Assembly: GCA_028455995.1 (NCBI GenBank)
Contig: JABELC010000009.1
Coordinates: 1,811,501 to 1,875,500, forward strand
DNA: 64,000 bases
Source of the DNA: Scleromitrula shiraiana
Lineage: Eukaryota; Ascomycota; Leotiomycetes; Helotiales; Sclerotiniaceae
Direction: 5' to 3'
In this document: piece after piece, positions 55,931 through 64,000 of the stretch
Layout of the letters: every line of letters begins with the position of its first letter
Numbering within the stretch: position 1 is the first letter of the stretch
Program-made: the position numbers and the translations under genes
The notes under the pieces: generated by a model
Databases searched by the model: none
What the model saw: the letters and a program-made list of their open reading frames with translations, nothing else
What the model was told of the DNA's origin: nothing

Positions 55931-58900
55931 TTAAAAACTTAATATTATATATATAAAAAGTTAAAATCTATAAAAAACTATGAATTATCTATATGAGATA
56001 AAAGTAAAATAGGCTTTCTTTAGCTTTTTACTATTTTGAAATCTTTATAATTTGTTTATATGCAATATAATATTTTTAAAATCGGATTGGGATAAATATT
56101 ATTTAAATTGTATATTATCATTATTCTATATTATTATTGTTTTTTATATTATATCTTTTATTATTTTGCCTTATAATAATTATATATAATCTAAATAAAT
56201 AGAATCGATCACTATTTAGTTATTCTCCGAAAAATAAACAAAGAAAAAAAGAAGAAAAAAAATTAAAATCTTTTTTTATATTTAATTTATTTATTAATCT
56301 TTATTAATATTTTATTTATATCGATAAATTTTTTCAATGCTAAGCAAAGCTTTACCTTCATTATTGTGTTTATTAGATTATTATTATTATTGATCTATTA
56401 TATTTTTGCAATCTTTTTATATTCATATAATTAATGTAGTATTATAATATCAATCATAAATCGTTTTTTGATTGTTATTTTAAATTTAATTAATAGTTAA
56501 AATAAGGAATACAAATCAGTATAAATAATTAATAATAAAATATGATTATTAAAGATTTTATTGATTATATTTTTAATAGCGATTGTTATATTAAAACTAA
56601 GGATTATTATATAAAATTCTAATGTTGATATGGCTTAAATAATATATTTGTATTTGATTAAAGACTAATATATAATATCCATATTTTTATTTTTATTTAT
56701 TAATACGATAATATATTCGATTTAGAATGATAAATTAAAATTATTAATATATAAGGTATTAATAAATATATATATATAAAAAGTATTGAAACTAAATAAT
56801 ACAAATCAAAATCTTTTTATAGAGTTTTCTTTTTATTATTATATATATTTATTAAATACTTTTATATCTTTATTGTTTAATTCAATATTCTGTATAGTTT
56901 TTGTTAAATTAAATAAAATTTCAAATTAGTAATAGATTGCGATATAAATACTATAAGTGTATTATATAATATACTGTTTTTTTAATATTATATTTTTTTA
57001 GAATTTATTGTATATTTTATATATATTAATATTAATATTTTTGATTTGTTCTATATTTTTATATTGAAATTCTTAGTTTATTATAATTATTAAATTTTTT
57101 AATAATATTAAATTGTTCTTAAATTTGAATAAGTATATTTTAATTAATTACTTTTATTCTTTATATAAAAATTTAATTTTTTTAAATAGTGTTTTTTTTT
57201 ATAGACAAATTATTTATTAATAATAATTAAAATATTATTGGTTTATATTATTATAATTTTAAATCTTTATTTTTATATATATAATAAATAAAAATTATAT
57301 ATCAATATCACTATTTTAAATTTTACAATATAATAATTTAAATATATACTAAATTAATAATTTCTTACTTTTAGAATTCTATATAATAATTATATTATAT
57401 AAAATATAATTCTAAATAGATATTCTATTTTTAAAATTATATATATAAAAATAAAACATACAAATTTTAAATTTATTTATATATATATTTAAATAATATT
57501 GTATAAATAAATATTAAATACATTATTACTTTTTATTATTATTATAATAATTATAATTATTAATACTAATCAATAAACTAAACATTATACAATTAAAAAT
57601 TATATAAATATAATATATTTTTTTATATCATTAAAACCTTATATAATAAACCTCGATTTCTCATATATATTCTCTATATTTAAATATTTAAATTCATTAA
57701 TCTATTTATATTTAAAGATTTTTATTTTTATCAAAATCTTTTTTTATTTTATTATTTCAAATACATCAATTTTTATTAATTTATCTAATTCTTTTTTTTT
57801 TGATTTTATATACATCCCATTTGCTTTTTCTTTATTATATTTAGTCTATCTAATAAAAAAAATCAACCTTTTTATAAAAAAGACATCAACCAAATATACA
57901 ATATATTTATCATTTAATAATATTGTAAGGTTTAATAATATTTTTTTAAAATTCTTATTTTCTATATATAATTTAAATTATACTTTTTATTATATATCTT
58001 ATTAAATATACTAATAAAATTAAATCATTATTAATAATAAAATATTAAAACTTTAATCTTTTCTTGATTTACCACGTTTATAAATTATTGATTTAAATAG
58101 TTTAAATATTATTGCTTTTAATATTTCTTAAATAACTAATTAATTATTATCGTTGTTTATAAATATAAACAATATATAGTTTTTTGCATATATTATTAAT
58201 AATATTAATATTAGATTAATAAGTTTTTTATAATATAAATAAATTAATATTAATTATATAATTATAATATAATCATTTATATTAATTTTATAATTCTTAC
58301 TCTCTATCAATTCAAAAATATAAAATTTTATCTATTTTTTTTTTTTTATTCTAATAATCTTTTTATATATTAGAATTTTTAAATATATCTTTAAATTATA
58401 TACTATATATATAAATAATTTATTTTATTTTTATAATATATCTTTTATTAATTAAATCGCTTTATATCTATAGATTTTATCGCTCATTTCTTGCAATTTT
58501 ATTATTTAATTAATAATAATTTTTATTAATAAATCTGATTCTTTTATATATACAAATATATTAAATATTAAAAATGTTAAAACTAATCCATCAAGATTTA
58601 TTAAATCATTTATAGCCTTTATTATTATCTATAATATTTGTTTTTTTATAAAACCGAATTATTATAATTTGTTTTATAAAATCTTAAATATTTATTATAT
58701 AATTTTATAATATCGCTTAATTTTATTAATTAATCAATAAAATTTTATAAAAATTATTTTTATTTTAATCATTATAATACTCATATATTTATTAAATTTC
58801 TTTACAATAAACTATATATTTATATCAATAATAATATAATTTAAAAATTCTACATAAATATCAATCTATTTAAATCGAATTATATTTTAAACATATCTTA

Positions 58901-61900
58901 TTAATAAATTATTTAAAAATATTGTTATTTAATATTTTATTGCTTTATTAAATATATACAATATCGCTTTTTTATTAATATATATAATATTAATTATAAT
59001 TATATAATTAAATTGAATATTATCGTTTTTATTATTATTAATCTTAAATTTGAATCTCTTTAATAATTTATTATACATCTAACATTAATTACAATATTTT
59101 ATCAATCTATCAATCTTATCTTTACTCATATCATTATAACTAACTCGCTCAAATATATTGCATAATCTATAAATAGCTAAATGATCAAAACGCTTATATA
59201 AATATTATAATTCTACTTCTATAAAATAATAAATATTATTTAAAATTATTAATTATATAAACACATTATAATTGTATTTTTATAATAAAAGACTATAACC
59301 ACGCTTTTATATAATAAAAAAATGTTTATTAATTTTATTATAAATAATTTAATTTTTAATATTATTAAAAAATATATCAAGTTTATTTATATTTACTAAA
59401 TAAAATAAAAATAATATATTTATATAAACAATATAAATCTCAACTTATCTAATCAATAATTCAATTTCATATAATCTAATAGATTTTTCAATATCTTCTT
59501 TTTTAAATATAACTTTCACGATTTTTGCCCTATTATAATTAATAATTAAATCGATTAGTTTTTATAATATTTCGAATTATCGCTTATTAATAATTAATAT
59601 TATTATTATTTCTATATCGATTATAACACTTTAAAACTTATTAAAATCATATTTGCTATTTATAAAAAATATTTTAAAATTATATATGATTTATTTTAAT
59701 ATCGTACTTTTATCAATCTAATCATTATTAAATAGTCTTTTATATATTAATATATACTTAAATACTTTTTTTATAAACCCAATAATTGTTTATAAACTAT
59801 TAATTAAACTATTTAATATATAATATATTTTTAATATAATTTTATTTAAATATTTTATCTTTATATAAAATGCTTTATAAATCTTTTTAATATTCTTTTT
59901 CTTTATTTTTCGTTTTTCTTTATAATATATTAAAAATTGTTTATATATATAATTATTATTATTTTTAATAACTCTTTTTTTATATTTTCTTTAAACTTTT
60001 TTTTAATTTGATTTCAAATAATTTATAAAAAAATATTTTTCTTTTTTGCATACTCAATATCGTTTTTTATAAATTAATTTAAAATTTTTTTTATTATATC
60101 ATTTTTAAATATTAAATTATAATTCAAATCAATTTTAATAATTACTATATTTTTTTTAATTATTATAACTATTTACTTTATTATATTTACTATAATTAAA
60201 GCTTTTACTTCGATTTTATAAATTATCTATAAATTCTTTTTCAACATAGTATATATTAATACTATTATTTTATAATTCATTATAAATCTAAATCGCTTTT
60301 TTAATTTTTTAAATAAAATCAAAAATATTTATAATTAATTAATAATATATTTAAATATATTATTTGATTTATTAATATAATAAAATTATTTTTTCATAAA
60401 AATATAATTGACTTTTTATATTATTTAATAAAATCTTATATAATTACTTTGTTTTTACAAAAAACAGCTTTAAATATTGTTCAAGTTTTTTTTTTTTGAT
60501 TTTTATTTATAATATTTTTTATTATCAATTTTATTTATTTATTTATTATATTATAATAATATAATTCTCCTTAATATTATATTTTGAATTTTGCAACTAA
60601 ACCCCTTATTTTTTATAAAAATATAATAAAATTCAATATATAATATTCGAGCATTTTATTTTTAAATATAATTAAAAATATTATTACTATAAATTTGTTT
60701 AAAATATTTATATATTATAAAATTAATTTATATATAATTAGTTTATAATCAAAATTATTATTTTCATTATTAAATTTTATTATATTATTATATATTTTAT
60801 TTAAATTAATCTAATACTAAACTTTTAATATATAATATTAATAATTCTTTTTTTAATAATATTTTTAATTCTTATATTTATCCCTACATGTATATACTTT
60901 TCTATCTCTTCATTCTTTTCCCCAATTTCATTTACATTAAAAATCATAATTATTTTAATTATAATCATAATTATTTTGATTATAATTATCTTAATTATTC
61001 TAAAATATACAATAATCTTAATTGAATTGATTTCAATCAGATTGATTTCGATCATATTGACTTTAACCAAATTAAAATATATAATTATTTTGATTATAAT
61101 AATTTTTATTATAATCATTTATATTATAATGATTTTGATTAAATTGATTTTGATTAAATTGATTTTAACTAAAATAGCTTTAATCAAATTAAAATATATA
61201 ATTATTTTAATTATAATAATTTTTATCATAATTATTTTCATCTTAATAATTTTAATTATTATATAATATATAATTATTAAATAAAATTATATATTAAATA
61301 ATATAATATATAAAATTATATATTAATATTATTAAAATAATTTTGAATAAATATTTAAAATTAACTTTTATTATAAACTAGATATTCTTTAATAATTTAT
61401 TAAATTACCTTAATAAATTAACTATTATTTATATAATTAAAATATTTTATTTAATCTGCTTTTCTTTTTTAGTTTGTTTCCTTGTACTTTCTTTTTAATC
61501 CTATTCCTACTTCAGATCTTTTATCATTATTTTTATATTATCAAACCTAAATTCTATTGATCGATCTTTATAAATCTTTTTTAAATAAACTTTAATTTAT
61601 TTAAAGCATAATCTTATATATATTATACTTTATATTATATAAATTATTAATATAAATATATTAACATAAACATTACCCCCTTATAATATTTTTCTTATTA
61701 CTATTAGATATTTTTTATTTAATATTTAAAATATCTCTATATTTATATCTCTAAATGCTTTTTTAAAGTCTATCTATAAATTTATATCAATAAAGATTTT
61801 TAAATTATTGATTATATACTTATCGAATTTATACTTTAAATAACGATTTATTATACATAAATTTTTTATATCATATTCTTTATATTCATTAATAAAATTT

Positions 61901-63227
61901 AAATCATTTAAAAATGATTTTTTAAATAAATCTTTATAATACTTTTTATTTTATTTAAATTTAAAATTTTGATCATACTCAAAATTACACATATTATTAT
62001 CCTTTAATTATTATCTTTTTCTAAAATTAAATATAAACTTTTCAAAAATATTATTTACTATATTTTTAAATAAAAAGATTTTTATCTATATTTAAAATAT
62101 TGAAATTTATATTTATTTAAATATCTTCTATTAATATTATTTTTATAATAGATTTATATATATTAAATTTTTATTAAAATTTCTCGATAATATCTCTAAT
62201 ATTAATTAAAATTTTTCGATTTGATTAAATATTTATCTTAATCATCAAATTATTAATAATAATTCTAAATTTTAAATATTTATATTTATTAGATTATTTT
62301 TTTTTTATAATTATTTAAAACTTATATTTATATTCATACTCCTTAACCTCCTTTCTTTCTCCACATCATTTTTGCCCACTATATTACTTATAATATTATA
62401 ATATAAAATAAAAAAATGTTTTTAATAATATCTTATATCTTTTTATTAAATAATATAATAATTATTATTAAATTCATTTTTATTTAATTTTTTTATTATT
62501 ATTAAACAAATATCTAATATCAAATTAAAAATTCAATTTAATAAAACTTTTAAATCAAATATAATTATACAATTTATAAAATAAATTTGATATTAAATTA
62601 AAACTTGTTTTAATAAAATTTTTAAATCAAATATAATCATTCCAATTTATAAAATAAATATATAATAAACAAATTTACTATAAAATAAAAAAAAAATAAA
62701 GTAATTATAAAAAAATATAAAAATATAAAAAAAAGTTTATTAAAAATTTTATAAAAATTTTATAATAAAAATTCTTATATAAATAATTTTATTATTATTT
62801 TTATAATTATAATAAAATAATCATTATTATCAACATTTTTATTTATTAAAATATATTTTTAGATAATATAATAAATATTCAAATAATATAATATGATTTA
62901 TATTTTTATTATTATTTTACTTATAATAAACATTTAAATTTTATAATTTTAAAATCGATTTAAAAATTATTTAATTTATAATAAATATTTAAATTTTATA
63001 ATATCTAAACTAAAATTGAAAACTATTATTTTTATAATAAATATTTAAATATTATAAAATTCAATTCTTTTCTTTATCAAAAATTAAATAATTTATAAAA
63101 CCTTTTACCATCAAAAATTATAAAAAATTTTCTATTAATAATAAATAAAAACATTTAAAATTTATCAAAATTAATATTGCATATAAAATAAAAATCTTAA
63201 TTTATAATATACACATTAATTAATATT

Positions 63228-63395
63228 TATATAACTCCAAAAATATAAAACTATACAATTATAAATATCAATCAATATTATATTATTTATTCAAAAAATT
63301 CAAGAAGAGTATTGTACACTATTAAAAATATATATCTCCTCAACGAACACATGACGTAAGGTCACGTGTTTGACTATACAGACAATTATTAATAT
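63228..63395. repeat. Candidate right LTR (direct repeat 2)
   Basis: It aligns with 55763-55930. Its first half is RIP-converted (TATATAACTCCAAAAATATA), but its second half keeps an unmutated GACGTAAGGTCACGTGTTTG that is converted in repeat 1. Confidence 0.65.
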
Positions 63396-64000
63396 GTTAA
63401 AATTTATTTTTAATATTATTAAATAAAATTTAAATATAATCTATATTTAGAAGATTTAATAAAAATAGAGTATTGATATTAATAATATAAATGTCAATTA
63501 TGTTAATTAGGTTGATAATTAAAGTAATTTTAATAAAGAAAATGTTATTAAAGTTGAATTTAAAGTTTATGGCTAAATTTGGAGTCTTTATATCAATTTA
63601 AATAAGTTTTTATAGTATTAAAAATTATTTATAATTAATAATTGATTATTTTATAGTGTCAAAATTAATTATTATATTGATAAATTTATATTTATTATAG
63701 TGTTTAATTTATAAATAAATTTTAAATTTTTAATTAATTTTGTTAATATAAATATGTAAAATAATTAAATTATTGAATTCTATAATAATATTATTATAAT
63801 TATTATTTATAATAATATAAAAACTGTATAAAATAATAAATATTTTAATGTTATTATTATTATTATTATTATTAAAATATAATTTTAATTAAAATATTTT
63901 AATTTTTTGAATTATATAAATAAAATCATTATTATTATTATATTTGTTTTAAATATATTGATTATAGTTTTTATTAAAACTTTATATATTATTAAAGCTA

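Larger units (their letters stand above)
55763..63395. mobile_element. Probable LTR retrotransposon, RIP-degraded
   Basis: Two direct repeats of about 168 bp lie 7,465 bp apart, a normal size for a Gypsy or Copia element. The interior is too mutated to show gag or pol, so class and coding strand are not determined. Target-site duplication was not recognised. Confidence 0.5.
50881..64000. repeat. 13-kb AT-rich isochore of RIP-degraded transposons, no genes
   Basis: Nearly all A and T, with CpG almost absent. No frame shows recognisable protein; the few open frames (such as the Ile-rich ones at 60825-61266) are composition artefacts. Two direct repeats resembling LTRs (55763 and 63228) and at least one internal related pair show that the block is built of mutated repeats. 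Blocks of this kind mark centromere-flanking, subtelomeric or transposon-island DNA in RIP-competent ascomycetes. Confidence 0.85.

Noticed and set aside
60825..61266. Ile-rich frames on both strands
   Set aside because: Overlapping each other on opposite strands in near-pure AT DNA; composition artefacts.

Overview
The window reads as nuclear DNA of a filamentous ascomycete. The intact genes are split by short introns (about 50-60 bp, donors close to GTATGT/GTAAGT, branch sites close to CTAAC, acceptors YAG). It carries fungal-only or fungal-typical families (DUF3292-like, SUR7/PalI, Dfg5/Dcw1 GH76, Glo3, Tim21) and many C-to-T/G-to-A lesions in repeated sequences, which is the signature of repeat-induced point mutation (RIP). 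A Leotiomycete of the Sclerotiniaceae type (Botrytis/Sclerotinia/Monilinia) is my inference from general appearance. It is not proven by the sequence.

Layout. 0-3 kb holds two F-box genes on the minus strand; the first is cut by the window edge and the second has two frameshifts. 3.3-6.2 kb is a divergent housekeeping pair: TIM21 (mitochondrial import) on the minus strand and a GLO3-type ArfGAP (COPI traffic) on the plus strand. 8.1-9.6 kb is a broken alpha/beta hydrolase and 10.2-11.8 kb an LRR-like gene. 14.3-15.0 kb is a small secreted Ser/Thr-rich protein. 15.6-18.5 kb is a divergent pair of unrecognised genes, a coiled-coil protein and an RG-rich protein. A tRNA-Leu(CAA) with an intron follows at 19.0 kb. 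19.9-24.5 kb is dominated by a decayed protein kinase/zinc-finger gene. 25.4-27.6 kb is a membrane protein of DUF3292 type and 29.9-31.0 kb a SUR7/PalI-type four-span protein; terminal-inverted-repeat (TIR) elements lie after each. 33.0-37.4 kb holds another coiled-coil gene plus a second, inverted and RIP-killed copy of the coiled-coil/RG-rich divergent pair. 40.2-42.9 kb is a RecA/Rad51-family paralogue with acidic low-complexity inserts and unusually long introns. 46.5-48.9 kb is a GPI-anchored GH76 mannosidase (Dfg5/Dcw1). From about 37.5 to 50 kb the intergenic DNA is crowded with microsatellites.

From about 50 kb to the end there is no gene. This is a 14 kb extremely AT-rich isochore made of RIP-degraded transposons, including two direct repeats 7.5 kb apart that look like LTRs and a transposon end matching the TIR of an element at 31.4 kb. 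Such a block is typical of a centromere-flanking or subtelomeric region.

The most interesting feature is the two-gene module of divergent coiled-coil and RG-rich genes. It occurs once intact (15.6-18.5 kb) and once inverted and dead (34.4-37.4 kb), with a further family member between. I do not recognise either protein family. All exon boundaries were derived by hand from splice signals and reading-frame continuity.
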